Shown piece after piece: positions 1-8,630 of a stretch of 64,000 nt of DNA. Position 1 is the first letter of the stretch, and each line of letters begins with the position of its first letter. Source of the DNA: Aquificota bacterium (GTDB lineage Bacteria; Aquificota; Aquificia; Aquificales; Aquificaceae); assembly GCA_013153495.1 (NCBI GenBank), contig JAADEH010000002.1, positions 1 through 64,000 of the forward strand, written 5' to 3'. A program made the translations under genes and the position numbers. Under the pieces are notes generated by a model. That model was given only the letters and a program-made list of their open reading frames with translations, had not been told where the DNA came from and did no database searches.

Positions 1-345
1 GTAGAATTTATAGACCCATTTTCCGAACTCGTCGTGCATGTATCCGAGGGAGTAGATGAATATGAGTGTTGCTACGAAGGTTACTACTGATGCTGTTATG
101 GTTGAGAGGGGGTCAAAGTAAAAGCCTACTTCTAAGGTGTATCCCTCTATGGGGAGAAATTCATACAGCTTTATTTGTATAGGAGCGTGGAGAGATTTAA
201 AGACCATGTATAGGGAAAAGACGAAGGAGAAGGCGCTTCCCAAAACGGTGAGTATTCCGCTGGTGAGGTCTCCTATCTTGCGACCGAAAAGCCCCACTAT
301 CGAGAAGGCAAAAAGTGGCATCAGGAGTATGAAAATTCCTTCCAT
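1..345 (-). CDS. nuoL: NADH-quinone oxidoreductase subunit L (N-terminal part, runs off window)
   Basis: The reverse strand reads MEGIFILLMPLFAFSIVG from an ATG at 345 and stays open to the window edge. Two hydrophobic segments are visible, followed by the FDPLS and YSLGYMHDE motifs typical of NuoL/ND5 N-termini. NuoL is the most distal proton-pumping antiporter-like subunit of complex I in the inner membrane. It starts three bases after the nuoK stop, so it belongs to the same operon. About 115 of roughly 600 residues are present; the rest, and any nuoM/nuoN, lie outside the window. Confidence 0.9.
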   Translation of the reverse strand, partial: MEGIFILLMPLFAFSIVGLFGRKIGDLTSGILTVLGSAFSFVFSLYMVFKSLHAPIQIKLYEFLPIEGYTLEVGFYFDPLSTITASVVTFVATLIFIYSLGYMHDEFGKWVYKFY

Positions 346-348
346 CCC

Positions 349-651
349 TCAATCCCTCAGATGAACTATCTCCGAAGAGCCTTCGTAACCTTTTAGTCTA
401 AAGATGGAAACTATCAAACCCAGACCAACTGCCACTTCCGCAGCGGCAACCGTAAGTATAAACAGGGAAAACACCTGACCGTCCACCTTCCCGAGATACT
501 TGTCAACGGTAACGAGGGTCAGGTTCACACCGTTTAGCATTATCTCCGTGCTAACGAGCATCGTTATAAGGTTCTTACGGATTATTACCCCCAAAAGTCC
601 TATCAAAAACACGAGTATGCTCAGCAGTATGTATGCCTTCTCTATGCTCAC
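349..651 (-). CDS. nuoK: NADH-quinone oxidoreductase subunit K
   Basis: This is a 100-residue protein with three hydrophobic helices and the family signature around LVSTEIMLNGVNLTLV, which carries the conserved membrane glutamate of NuoK/ND4L. It takes part in proton translocation in the membrane arm of complex I. Length matches the family. The start is a GTG at 651 that overlaps the nuoJ stop as GTGA, which indicates translational coupling. nuoL follows three bases downstream. Confidence 0.95.
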   Translation of the reverse strand: MSIEKAYILLSILVFLIGLLGVIIRKNLITMLVSTEIMLNGVNLTLVTVDKYLGKVDGQVFSLFILTVAAAEVAVGLGLIVSIFRLKGYEGSSEIVHLRD

Positions 652-1136
652 TCTTCCTTCCTCCCGAGGAGTATTGCCCCTATCATGGCGACTAAAAGTA
701 TAACTGAAGCCACTTCAAAGGGAAAGAGATAAGAGGTAAAGAGAGTTTTTCCCACCTCCCTGACGTTGTCCTCTACCACACCCACGGGCTCAGCAAGGTC
801 TCCTTTCAGAACCATGTATCCCATCAGTAGGAATACAACTATCAGAACGGGAAGCCCGAAGGCAAGCTCCCTTTTGTAAACACCTTCAAACCTTTTGACC
901 TTTTCCCAGGGTATGGTGGTAATGACGAGAACGTAGAAAACCACTATGGCAACCGCATATATTATGAGCTGAAGTCCCGCAAGAAGCTCCGCTCCAAGGC
1001 TCAAAAACAAGCCTGCCATAGCGAGGACGCTTGAAAGGAAAAACAGTATCGAGTGAACGGGACTCTTTACCAATATCGCTCCGAGAACAGAAACCAACAG
1101 CCAAAGAGCCAACGCTCCGAAAACTATCCACTCCAC
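648..1136 (-). CDS. nuoJ: NADH-quinone oxidoreductase subunit J
   Basis: This is a polytopic membrane subunit of complex I, about 162 residues, with five hydrophobic segments and a NuoJ-like stretch, LQLIIYAVAIVVFYVLVI, in the middle. I chose the GTG at 1136 because a GGGGGAAG ribosome site lies about six bases upstream. A TTG at 1151 would add five residues but would overlap that site. The gene overlaps the 3' end of nuoI and its stop overlaps the nuoK start. The exact start is uncertain; the identity is not. Confidence 0.9.
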   Translation of the reverse strand: MEWIVFGALALWLLVSVLGAILVKSPVHSILFFLSSVLAMAGLFLSLGAELLAGLQLIIYAVAIVVFYVLVITTIPWEKVKRFEGVYKRELAFGLPVLIVVFLLMGYMVLKGDLAEPVGVVEDNVREVGKTLFTSYLFPFEVASVILLVAMIGAILLGRKEE

Positions 1137-1729
1137 TCTATCTTCCCCCAAAGTTTTTCGCGCTCTTTATCATTGGGCCAGATGCGGTCAGGTTCATTAC
1201 CCCTTCTGTTCTTAAAGTCAACAGCGTGTGCTTCGAGTCTGTCCATCTTCAGCACCTCGTCCCTTCTGGAGTATCCCGCAAGTTCGTATAGGTCCGTCAT
1301 GGTGAGACACCCAACAGGGCAGGCGTCAACGCACAGACCGCAGAAGAGGCAGTTCAGCAGGTTCATGTCGAAGCGAACCACCTTTTTTCTACCGTCGGGC
1401 ATCTGAACGGCTTCTATCCTGAAGAGCGTGGGCATGGGGCAGGCGGTCTGGCACATGTAGCAGGCAACGCACCTGCTCTTTCCCCTCTCGTAGCTCATAA
1501 ACTTTTCTATGGCTTTGAGGGAGTCCGGTTCCGTTCCGTCCCACACGAAGTGTCCGTGAGCACCTCTAAAGCGCTTGGGTGGTGTGAGCTTCTCCTTGGG
1601 ATACTCCGTGGTTATGGGTTTTCTGAAGAGGTTTCTCAAGGTTACGGAAAGCCCTTTCAAAAAGTCTATGAAAAAGATAGCTTCCACAACATTCAAATAG
1701 TCTTTACGGGAAAGTCGCTTTATCCTCAT
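1124..1729 (-). CDS. nuoI: NADH-quinone oxidoreductase subunit I (2[4Fe-4S])
   Basis: NuoI binds the N6a and N6b clusters and passes electrons toward the N2 cluster at the junction of the peripheral and membrane arms. Two ferredoxin motifs are visible: CVACYMCQTACP near residue 87 and CLFCGLCVDACPVGC near residue 127. The protein is 201 residues, normal for the family. The ATG at 1729 overlaps the nuoH stop (ATGA) and has a GGAGG site just upstream. The 3' end runs into nuoJ. Confidence 0.95.
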   Translation of the reverse strand: MRIKRLSRKDYLNVVEAIFFIDFLKGLSVTLRNLFRKPITTEYPKEKLTPPKRFRGAHGHFVWDGTEPDSLKAIEKFMSYERGKSRCVACYMCQTACPMPTLFRIEAVQMPDGRKKVVRFDMNLLNCLFCGLCVDACPVGCLTMTDLYELAGYSRRDEVLKMDRLEAHAVDFKNRRGNEPDRIWPNDKEREKLWGKIEWSG

Positions 1730-2748
1730 GTCCCACCTCCGAAGAAGTAAACCACCACCGCGGTAACGAGCACATTTACCAGAGCTAAGGGAAGCATAAT
1801 TTTCCAGGCTATCTCGGTAACATCCTTAGCTTGAAATCTCGGTAGGGTCCAGTGGAGCCAAATAACAAAGAACACGAGACCGAACATCTTTGCGAGGAAC
1901 CAAAAGTAGGGAGAAAAAGGTCCTAAAATGTTCGGACCGGACCAACCACCGAAGAAGAGCACCACCGCTATGGCGGAGAGAGCCATCACGTTAAGATACC
2001 ATTCCGCAAGGGGTAAGGCTCCAAACCTCATACCACCATACTCTACGTTGTATCCGGTAACCAGCTCCGCTTCTGCCTCCTGTATGTCAAAGGGAACACG
2101 ACCGCTTTCGGCGAGCATACAGAAGAGGAACAGGATAAAGGCTACAGGCTGGTAGAAGATAAACCAAACTCCCCTCTCTATCTGAGCTTCCACTATTCCA
2201 ATGGTGCTCATCGTCCCGGCTATGAGTATTACCCCGAGGACAGAAAAACCTAAAACCACCTCGTAGGCGATTATTACCGCAGCTTTCCTGAGAGAACCTA
2301 TAAAAGCATACTTGGAGTTGGAAGCCCAACCCGAGAATATGGTCCCGTAAACCGCAAGCGAACCCATCGCAAAGACTACCAAAAGGGCAATATTTACGTC
2401 GGAGATTATGGGCTTTATCTGATAACCGAAGAGGGTAAACTCCGGACCGAAAGGTATTACAGAGAACAACAGTATGGCAGGTGCGACCGCCATCATTATA
2501 GCCAAGTAATAAACGGGAACGTCAGCACCCTTGGGTATTATGGACTCTTTGGTCATGAGCTTGAGTCCGTCCGCAAGGGGTTGAAGGAGTCCGAAGGGAC
2601 CTACGACGGTTGGTCCCAAGCGAGCCTGTATGTGTCCCGCAAGTTTCCTCTCAAACCAGGTCAGGTATGCCCCCAAACCGAGAGCTACCCCCAAAAGCAC
2701 ACCTATCTTTATCAAAGTTATAAGGAGAGACACCAAAAACTCGTTCAT
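1726..2748 (-). CDS. nuoH: NADH-quinone oxidoreductase subunit H
   Basis: NuoH forms part of the quinone-binding chamber of complex I at the membrane junction. The 340-residue protein has about eight hydrophobic helices, the ARLGPTVVGPFGLLQPLADG loop near the N-terminus and the AESGRVPFDIQEAEAELV loop near residue 213, both diagnostic. Start is ATG 2748 with GGAGGG nine bases upstream. That start overlaps the stop of the preceding Uma2-type gene (ATGA), so the nuclease gene sits directly between nuoCD and nuoH. Confidence 0.95.
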   Translation of the reverse strand: MNEFLVSLLITLIKIGVLLGVALGLGAYLTWFERKLAGHIQARLGPTVVGPFGLLQPLADGLKLMTKESIIPKGADVPVYYLAIMMAVAPAILLFSVIPFGPEFTLFGYQIKPIISDVNIALLVVFAMGSLAVYGTIFSGWASNSKYAFIGSLRKAAVIIAYEVVLGFSVLGVILIAGTMSTIGIVEAQIERGVWFIFYQPVAFILFLFCMLAESGRVPFDIQEAEAELVTGYNVEYGGMRFGALPLAEWYLNVMALSAIAVVLFFGGWSGPNILGPFSPYFWFLAKMFGLVFFVIWLHWTLPRFQAKDVTEIAWKIMLPLALVNVLVTAVVVYFFGGGT

Positions 2749-3272
2749 TTCTTCCCTCCGAGAATTTCGGAAAGCTTCAACTTAAACCCCGGCAAAAACT
2801 CCACCTCTTCCTCAAAGCTCCTTATGGATATCTTCCTATTTTCGTCTATCAAGGTTACCTTTCGCAGATGGGGGTCTATCAAAACTATCCTTCCGACTCC
2901 GAAATCCATATAGTCTGCAACCTTATCCTCTATTTCCTCAAAGGTGTTTGACGGGGAGATTATCTCAACAACCAAGTCCGGGGGAACTTCCAGCATACCC
3001 TTGGGAACTGACGGGCACTTATCTTTAGATATAAAGACTATGTCCGCAGCCCTGACGGTGAGAGGGTTTTTCGATATGACAAGTCCCACTTCACCTACGA
3101 GGACAAAACCTTTAAGCTCAGCCTTTTTAAGCTCAAAAGCTACTTCTGCCTCAAAAAAGCCGTGCTCTCCTCCCGCAGGTGCCAATTCCTTCAACCTCCC
3201 TCTTATTACCTCAAAGCCTTCGGGAATATTTTCCAGGTCACCATAAGTGAGTATCTTTTCCTCAACCGTCAT
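2745..3272 (-). CDS. Uma2-family (DUF820) putative restriction-endonuclease-like protein inside the nuo operon
   Basis: This 175-residue protein has the Uma2/DUF820 layout: an N-terminal YGDLENIPEGFEVI segment, then ADIVFISKD, then PPDLVVEIISPSN near residue 100, where the Asp and Glu of the PD-(D/E)XK core sit, then DYMDFGVGRIVLIDP. The family has a nuclease fold, but its biological role is poorly known, and most members are found in cyanobacteria and mobile-element-rich genomes. Here the gene is coupled at both ends by ATGA overlaps, to nuoCD upstream and nuoH downstream, so it must be translated with complex I. The sequence gives no evidence for an assembly role; that would be inference. 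Confidence 0.8.
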   Translation of the reverse strand: MTVEEKILTYGDLENIPEGFEVIRGRLKELAPAGGEHGFFEAEVAFELKKAELKGFVLVGEVGLVISKNPLTVRAADIVFISKDKCPSVPKGMLEVPPDLVVEIISPSNTFEEIEDKVADYMDFGVGRIVLIDPHLRKVTLIDENRKISIRSFEEEVEFLPGFKLKLSEILGGKK

Positions 3273-5029
3273 CTGTCCGTCTCCCCCACCACAGGGTCCA
3301 AACTTCCGAGCAGGGCTATGGCATCCGCTATGGTTTTGCCCTGTATCAATTTGGGAAATATGGATAGGTTGTATAGGGCACCTGACCTTATCCTGAGCCT
3401 GTAAGGTTTGCTTCCACCCGTTGAATATATGTAAAAGCCCAGCTCTCCCCTCGGGTTCTCCGCGGAAGAGTAAACCTCTCCCGGCGGTGCATTCTCCCCG
3501 TGAACCACAACCCTGAAGGACTGAACCATGTCCTCCAAGGACATGAAGACATCCTCCTTCGGGGGTATAACCGCTGGGTGGTCCTTGTTTATGTAGGGAG
3601 CGTCCTTTGGCATCTTCTCGAGCTTTTCAACGCACTGCTCAATAATCTTCACGCTTTGAGCCATCTCCTCCATTCTCACCAGATACCTGTCGTAAACGTC
3701 CCCCACCTCTCCAACAGGTATGTCAAAGTCAACCTCATCGTAAGCGGCGTAAGGCTCAAGCTTTCTCAAGTCGTAAGGAACACCCGAACCCCTTGCCACG
3801 GGACCCGAAAGTCCGTAGGCATAAACGTCTTCCCTGCTTATTATTCCTACATCCTTAGTTCTTCTGAGCCAAATCCTGTTCCTTGTGAGGAGCATGTGAT
3901 ATTCCTTAAGCTTTTGAGGAAAGTCCTTTATGAAGGCTTTTACCACGTCAAGAGTTCCCTCTGCCAAATCGTAGTGAACCCCTCCTATCCTCAGAAAAGC
4001 GGTGGTGAGTCTGTATCCCGCATTTCCCTCTATTATGTCCATTATCTTCTCACGCTCACGGAAGCAGTAGAGGAAGACGGTCAGCGCACCGAGGTCCAGA
4101 GCACCCGTTCCGAGCCAGAGAAGGTGAGAGTTTATCCTCTGAAGCTCAGCAAACATAGTTCTTATGTATTGAGCCTTTTCGGGAACTTCTACCTTCAGGA
4201 GCTTTTCAACTGCGGTTACGTAGGAAAGTTCGTTGCATATGGCGGATATGTAATCCATACGGTCCGTGTAGGGAAGAAACTGGAAGTAATAGACATTCTC
4301 CGCTATCTTTTCCATTCCCCTGTGAAGTTGTCCGAGTATCACATCGCTCTGAACCACGAACTCACCTTCCAAGTCAAAGAGAAACCATATGGTCCCGTGG
4401 GTTCCTGGATGAAGAGGTCCCCAGTTGAGGACCAGCTGAGCCTTCTTCTGAAGGCGTGCCTTTTCCGTCCTTTCAAGGTCTTCAAGGGTAGGAACTTTAG
4501 TGTGAAGGACCTCGTAGTCGTGGGAAGGAGGGTCCGTCCTACCGTGGAGAACCTCAGTAAGAGAAGGAAGCTCCTGCTCCGGTATGCCTTCCATGGGAAA
4601 GTCTTTGCGCAAGGGGAAGTATTCGTATCCTTCCCACATAAACATGCGTCTTAGGTTTTCGTGCCCCTCGAACTCGACTCCGAACATATCGTAGGCTTCG
4701 CGCTCAGCCCACTTAGCACCGGGCCAGAGGTCGGAAACCGTAGGAAGCTTTCCGTTCTGTGCCCACGCTTTGATTATGACTCTTTCGTTCTCTTCAGGGT
4801 TGTAGAGTATGTAAACACCCTTGAACCTGCGGGTATCCTCGGGAAAGTCTATACAGGTCATGTCTATGAAGTGAAGAAAGCGCTCTTTATCCTTCAGATA
4901 CCTTAGCAGGTCCTTGAGCTTCCCGTGGGAAACCTCCAAGGATACCGCGTGTTCACCGGAGGATACCTGAACCTCTTCCTTAAACTCTTGCTTTACCCTG
5001 TCTATCGTAGCTCTGTTTATCCAAGGCAT
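3269..5029 (-). CDS. nuoCD: Fused NADH-quinone oxidoreductase subunits C/D
   Basis: Residues 1-180 match the 30-kDa NuoC subunit (the WPGAKWAEREAYDMFGVEFEGH region near residue 105 is its signature). Residues from about 195 match the 49-kDa NuoD subunit, with LNWGPLHPGTHGT near residue 203, the histidine loop that lines the quinone site. The protein continues to a normal NuoD C-terminus at IADAIALLGSLDPVVGETDR. Fusion of C and D is known from Enterobacteria and several thermophiles. ATG 5029 follows AGGAGAAAGG and nuoB ends ten bases upstream. Confidence 0.95.
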   Translation of the reverse strand: MPWINRATIDRVKQEFKEEVQVSSGEHAVSLEVSHGKLKDLLRYLKDKERFLHFIDMTCIDFPEDTRRFKGVYILYNPEENERVIIKAWAQNGKLPTVSDLWPGAKWAEREAYDMFGVEFEGHENLRRMFMWEGYEYFPLRKDFPMEGIPEQELPSLTEVLHGRTDPPSHDYEVLHTKVPTLEDLERTEKARLQKKAQLVLNWGPLHPGTHGTIWFLFDLEGEFVVQSDVILGQLHRGMEKIAENVYYFQFLPYTDRMDYISAICNELSYVTAVEKLLKVEVPEKAQYIRTMFAELQRINSHLLWLGTGALDLGALTVFLYCFREREKIMDIIEGNAGYRLTTAFLRIGGVHYDLAEGTLDVVKAFIKDFPQKLKEYHMLLTRNRIWLRRTKDVGIISREDVYAYGLSGPVARGSGVPYDLRKLEPYAAYDEVDFDIPVGEVGDVYDRYLVRMEEMAQSVKIIEQCVEKLEKMPKDAPYINKDHPAVIPPKEDVFMSLEDMVQSFRVVVHGENAPPGEVYSSAENPRGELGFYIYSTGGSKPYRLRIRSGALYNLSIFPKLIQGKTIADAIALLGSLDPVVGETDR

Positions 5030-5039
5030 TCCTTTCTCC

Positions 5040-5579
5040 TCAGACCGTCATCTCCTGGGGCACGAACAGCCCCTCCTTTTCTACATCCTTCCTAAACTGC
5101 TCAAAGGCTTTATCGTATTTGGTTACACCTTGCTCCTTTATCTTTCTCTGAAGTTGAAGAATTCCGTAAATCAGCCCCTGCGGGGTTGGAGGACAGCCGG
5201 GAACATACACATCAACGGGAATTATCCTGTCAACACCCTGAAGGGTTGAGTAGGTTGGGAAAGGTCCTCCTGCGGAGGCACATCCCCCCATGGATATGCA
5301 CCACTTGGGGTCTGGCATCTGGTCCCATATGAGTTTTAACATGGGGGCGACCTTGTTGACCACCGTTCCCGCAACTATGAGAACGTCAGACTGTCTGGGA
5401 GAAGCTCTGAATATGACTCCGAGCCTGTCGAGGTCAAAGCGGGACGCAGCGGTGTGCATCATCTCTATAGCACAACAGGCAAGACCAATCGTTACAGGCC
5501 AAAGAGCATTTCTCCTCCCCCACTTAAGAAGTTCATCTACCGTAGTTGTTACAAAACCGTTCGAATTTATAGCAGCCAT
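5040..5579 (-). CDS. nuoB: NADH-quinone oxidoreductase subunit B (N2 cluster)
   Basis: NuoB carries the terminal [4Fe-4S] cluster N2. The ligands are visible as tandem Cys in [10 protein letters not shown] near residue 34, Cys in MGGCASAGG near 99 and Cys in VPGCPPTP near 129. Length (179) is usual. ATG 5579 is preceded by GAAGGAGGT. The gene lies between nuoA and nuoCD in one operon. Confidence 0.96.
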   Translation of the reverse strand: MAAINSNGFVTTTVDELLKWGRRNALWPVTIGLACCAIEMMHTAASRFDLDRLGVIFRASPRQSDVLIVAGTVVNKVAPMLKLIWDQMPDPKWCISMGGCASAGGPFPTYSTLQGVDRIIPVDVYVPGCPPTPQGLIYGILQLQRKIKEQGVTKYDKAFEQFRKDVEKEGLFVPQEMTV

Positions 5580-5594
5580 GACTCATTACCTCCT

Positions 5595-5954
5595 TCAAGT
5601 CTGCCACTTGAGGGCACCTTTTGCCCAGGCATAAACGAAACCCAAGGCAAGTATAAATATAAACAAAGCAGCTTCTATAAGCCCGTAAAGACCTATCTCC
5701 TTAAACACAACTGCCCATGGGAAAAGATACGCTGCCTCTATGTCAAAGAGTATGAGCAAAAGCCCCAAAAGGTAATATCCCTGTTTGAAGGTTCCTCTCG
5801 CTTCCTTGTCGTATAGGGGAACTCCGCACTCGTAAGGATAGTCTTCAAGAGGGTCCTTCTTTTTGGTTCCGAGAATGTCGTTGAGAAAGGCAAAAACAAG
5901 CCCTATGGTTACCGCTATGAGAGCAAACACAAAGAGAGCCCCGTAATCTCCCAT
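5595..5954 (-). CDS. nuoA: NADH-quinone oxidoreductase subunit A
   Basis: This is a 119-residue membrane subunit with three hydrophobic helices. The conserved loop DYPYECGVPLYDKEARGTF lies between helices 1 and 2, and the helix 2 stretch is LLGLLLILFDIEAAYLFPW. I chose the ATG at 5954 because a clear GGAGG lies five bases upstream; a TTG twelve bases earlier would place that ribosome site inside the gene. It is the first gene of the operon and follows the promoter at 5982-6010. Confidence 0.95.
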   Translation of the reverse strand: MGDYGALFVFALIAVTIGLVFAFLNDILGTKKKDPLEDYPYECGVPLYDKEARGTFKQGYYLLGLLLILFDIEAAYLFPWAVVFKEIGLYGLIEAALFIFILALGFVYAWAKGALKWQT

Positions 5955-5981
5955 GCGCGCCTCCAAAAAAAGTAGTCAAAA

Positions 5982-6010
5982 ATATAACAGCGTTATGTCC
6001 TTACTGTCAA
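5982..6010 (-). promoter_or_regulatory. Predicted sigma-70-type promoter of the nuo operon
   Basis: On the reverse strand TTGACA (6010-6005) is followed, after exactly 17 bases, by TTATAT (5987-5982). Transcription would begin near 5975, about 20 bases before the nuoA ATG. The -35 box overlaps the end of the metK gene. This is the best consensus match I found in the window; it is a prediction from sequence only. Confidence 0.65.
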
Positions 6011-7209
6011 GCTACGGAGAACTCCTTATTGAGAAACTTCTTCCAGGTCTGGGGCATCTCCTCAAGTTCCTGTGAGGCTATTTCCTTAACCTTATCTTCC
6101 AACCCTTTTATATCTTTGTTCGTTCTCACTTTAACATCGCACACCTGTGGTTCGTTTATGGGCTTTCCTATCTGAGAAACTATGTAGCAGTAAGCTTCTT
6201 CTACTTCCTCTATCTCCTTCACCACCCTGTCCGCTATGAGGTTAGCCACAACGTTGTATATTTTGCCTATGTGAGAGACGGGGTTCTTTCCCGCAGCCGC
6301 TTCAAGGCTCATGGGTCTGTATGGCGTTATGAGACCGTTTACCCTGTTTCCCCTTCCCACCTGACCATCGTCCCCCTGCTCTGCGGAAGTTCCCGTTACG
6401 GTTATGTAAACGGAACCCCCTTGCGGGTCGTCTGCGGTATTGATGAAAACTTCAACCCCTTTATCGGTAAGGTTTGAGGCAAGCTCCTTAACTTTTCTGT
6501 GAACCTCTTCCTTTTTGGAGAGATAGTCTTCCAAACTGTTTACGAACTTACTCACGAAGGCGCAGGCTATCGTTATCCTTATTTTGTCCTTTATCCTAAC
6601 ACCCATTACCTTTATGTCCTCACCTACCTCCGGGTGTTCCTCCTTGAGCTGGGGAGAGTTGAGGAACTGCTCGGTCTCAAAGACTACCCTTTCCAAGTCA
6701 TCGAAGGGGGCAAAACCCACACCGAAGGAAGTGTCGTTGGCGAGGGGAACTTCACCCTTCTCTTGAAATCTCAAGAACAGGTCAACGAGGTCCCTGCTAC
6801 CGGGCTTTATGCGGGGTTTGATTATGAGATGTCTGTCGGGGTCGAGGTTGCGGATGTTTTCTCTGACCCACTTTCGGGTAACTTCTATGGCAAGCTCTTC
6901 AACGGGAAGAGGCTTATCACCCTTGTGGTCTATTGCCCTTCCTACGACGTATATCTCTATGGGGGATATGACCTCTCCTCCACCGAACACCGGATTAGCA
7001 ACTCCTCCCACAAGCAGAGCCTTGTCAACGTTGTGGTGCATAATTGCTCCGAACTCCTCCAAGTAGAGTTTGGAAAGCTCCACGGAAAGCTCTTCCGCAA
7101 GGGAGTCGCAAATGGTATCCGGATGTCCTACACCCTTTCTCTCAACTATCTCAGCATCCTGAGAGTAAACAGGCTCAAAGGTCATAGGGGTAACGACTAT
7201 GTTTGCCAA
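6007..7209 (-). CDS. Archaeal-type S-adenosylmethionine synthetase
   Basis: Makes S-adenosylmethionine from methionine and ATP. The 400-residue protein begins MANIVVTPMTFEPV and carries VERKGVGHPDTICDSLAEEL near residue 22, GGVANPVFGGGEV near 67, and NTADDPQGGSVYITVTGTSAEQ and GRGNRVNGLITPYRP near 257-298. These are motifs of the archaeal MAT family, not of the usual bacterial MetK. The start is a TTG at 7209 with GGAGGTGG five bases upstream. It is likely read from its own promoter; a TATAAT-like box lies at 7246-7241. Possession of the archaeal enzyme fits Aquificales. Confidence 0.92.
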   Translation of the reverse strand: MANIVVTPMTFEPVYSQDAEIVERKGVGHPDTICDSLAEELSVELSKLYLEEFGAIMHHNVDKALLVGGVANPVFGGGEVISPIEIYVVGRAIDHKGDKPLPVEELAIEVTRKWVRENIRNLDPDRHLIIKPRIKPGSRDLVDLFLRFQEKGEVPLANDTSFGVGFAPFDDLERVVFETEQFLNSPQLKEEHPEVGEDIKVMGVRIKDKIRITIACAFVSKFVNSLEDYLSKKEEVHRKVKELASNLTDKGVEVFINTADDPQGGSVYITVTGTSAEQGDDGQVGRGNRVNGLITPYRPMSLEAAAGKNPVSHIGKIYNVVANLIADRVVKEIEEVEEAYCYIVSQIGKPINEPQVCDVKVRTNKDIKGLEDKVKEIASQELEEMPQTWKKFLNKEFSVA

Positions 7210-7241
7210 CGGACCACCTCCACGGGTTCTGAACTTAAGAA

Positions 7242-8621
7242 TTATACTTTCAGAAGGGAAGCACCCGCTTCAAGAAGTTTCTCAAGGTTCCCGTGAGAAG
7301 GTGCCTCCGCATACACCCTTATGAGTGGCTCTGTCCCCGAAGCTCTGAAGAGAAGCCAACTGTCGTCTTCAAAAATGAGTTTGAGTCCGTCTACGGTTTT
7401 TACTTCCTTTACCTTAAAAGAACCCACCGCCGAAGGCGGTCTTTCTATTAAAGAATTAAGTTTCTCCTTTACCCTTTGGTCCGCAGGAAGGTCTATGCGC
7501 TTGTAGTAAGCTTCACCGTAGGTTTTAAACACTTCCTCTATTATCCGGGAAAGGCTCTTCTCCTTTAAAAGAAGCATCTCCAATATGAGCAGGGAAGACA
7601 TAAGCCCGTCCCTTTCGGGAAGGAAGCTGGGAACACCGTATCCTCCGCTCTCCTCTCCACCGAATATGACCTTTTCTTTTAGTATCACCTCGTTGATGTT
7701 CTTAAATCCCACGGGGACTTCCTTAATCTCTATCCCTTCCGCTTCGCAAATGCGGTTCGCAAGGTATGTAGTTGAGACCGTCTTGACCACCACACCGTCC
7801 CTCATGCCTTTGTGCTTTATGAGGTGAAGGAGCAGGAGAACGTATATGAGCTGGGTGTTTACGAAGTTTCCCCTCTCGTCCACGAGGGCTACCCTGTCCC
7901 CGTCCCCGTCGTTGGCAACACCGAGGCTTGCGGAAAAGGCTCTGACCTTCTCTATCAGAGGTTTTAAGTTCTTCTCCACGGGTTCGGGAGAGTGTCCTCC
8001 GAAGAGCGGGTCCCTGCTTTGTCGGATACCTACCACCTGAACCTTGGTGTCCTTGAGGGCTTCCGTCAGCAGTCCGGAAGAGGTTCCGTGCATAGCGTCG
8101 TGGACAACGAGGAGTTCTCTCTCCTTGAAAAGCTCAAGGGTTATCCACTCTCTGACAGCCTGTATGTATCTTTCGTGGACGTTCACTTTCTCTGAAGGAA
8201 TTTCCGGTGCAGGTTTACCCGATGCTTCGGGTATGTGGGCTTCTATCTCTTTTATGAACTCGGGAGTCGCAGAGCCTCCGAACTTTTCCTTTACCTTATA
8301 TCCGTTGTATTGGGGCGGGTTGTGAGAGGCTGTTATCATCACCCCGTTTTCAAAACCCACGTGTTTGACCCCAAAGGAGACCATGGGGGTGGTGCAGGCT
8401 TTGGATACGAGCTTTGGCTCGAGACCTTCCTCTTTGAAAACCTTATAGACTTCCCTCGCAAAAAGCTCGGAGGAAAACCTCCAGTCGTATCCGACCAACA
8501 CCTTAGAAAGGCTCCTGCTTTTCAGCACACGGGCGTGGGCACGGGCAACACTCCGAACGTTTTCGTAGGTAAACTCCTCTCCGATTACCGCTCTCCAGCC
8601 GTCCGTTCCGAATTTAGGCAT
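7242..8621 (-). CDS. Phosphohexomutase (phosphoglucomutase/phosphomannomutase family)
   Basis: Interconverts hexose 1- and 6-phosphates for nucleotide-sugar synthesis. The alpha-D-phosphohexomutase hallmarks are in order: KFGTDGWRAVIG at the N-terminus, the phosphoserine loop ITASHNPPQYNGYK near residue 97, the metal loop NDGDGDRVALVDERG near 237, the sugar-binding GGEESGGYG near 320 and the phosphate-binding RASGTEPLIRVY near 427. Length 459 is typical. Whether glucose or mannose is preferred cannot be told from sequence. The neighbouring polysaccharide genes suggest a role in surface glycan precursors. Confidence 0.9.
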   Translation of the reverse strand: MPKFGTDGWRAVIGEEFTYENVRSVARAHARVLKSRSLSKVLVGYDWRFSSELFAREVYKVFKEEGLEPKLVSKACTTPMVSFGVKHVGFENGVMITASHNPPQYNGYKVKEKFGGSATPEFIKEIEAHIPEASGKPAPEIPSEKVNVHERYIQAVREWITLELFKERELLVVHDAMHGTSSGLLTEALKDTKVQVVGIRQSRDPLFGGHSPEPVEKNLKPLIEKVRAFSASLGVANDGDGDRVALVDERGNFVNTQLIYVLLLLHLIKHKGMRDGVVVKTVSTTYLANRICEAEGIEIKEVPVGFKNINEVILKEKVIFGGEESGGYGVPSFLPERDGLMSSLLILEMLLLKEKSLSRIIEEVFKTYGEAYYKRIDLPADQRVKEKLNSLIERPPSAVGSFKVKEVKTVDGLKLIFEDDSWLLFRASGTEPLIRVYAEAPSHGNLEKLLEAGASLLKV

Positions 8622-8630
8622 AGAAGTATT

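Noticed and set aside
3500-4654. 384-codon plus-strand frame opposite nuoCD
   Set aside because: Antisense shadow of a well-recognised gene; no ribosome site or family.
7210-7260. SAM riboswitch ahead of the S-adenosylmethionine synthetase gene
   Set aside because: The leader is only about 35 bases long, too short for any known SAM riboswitch.
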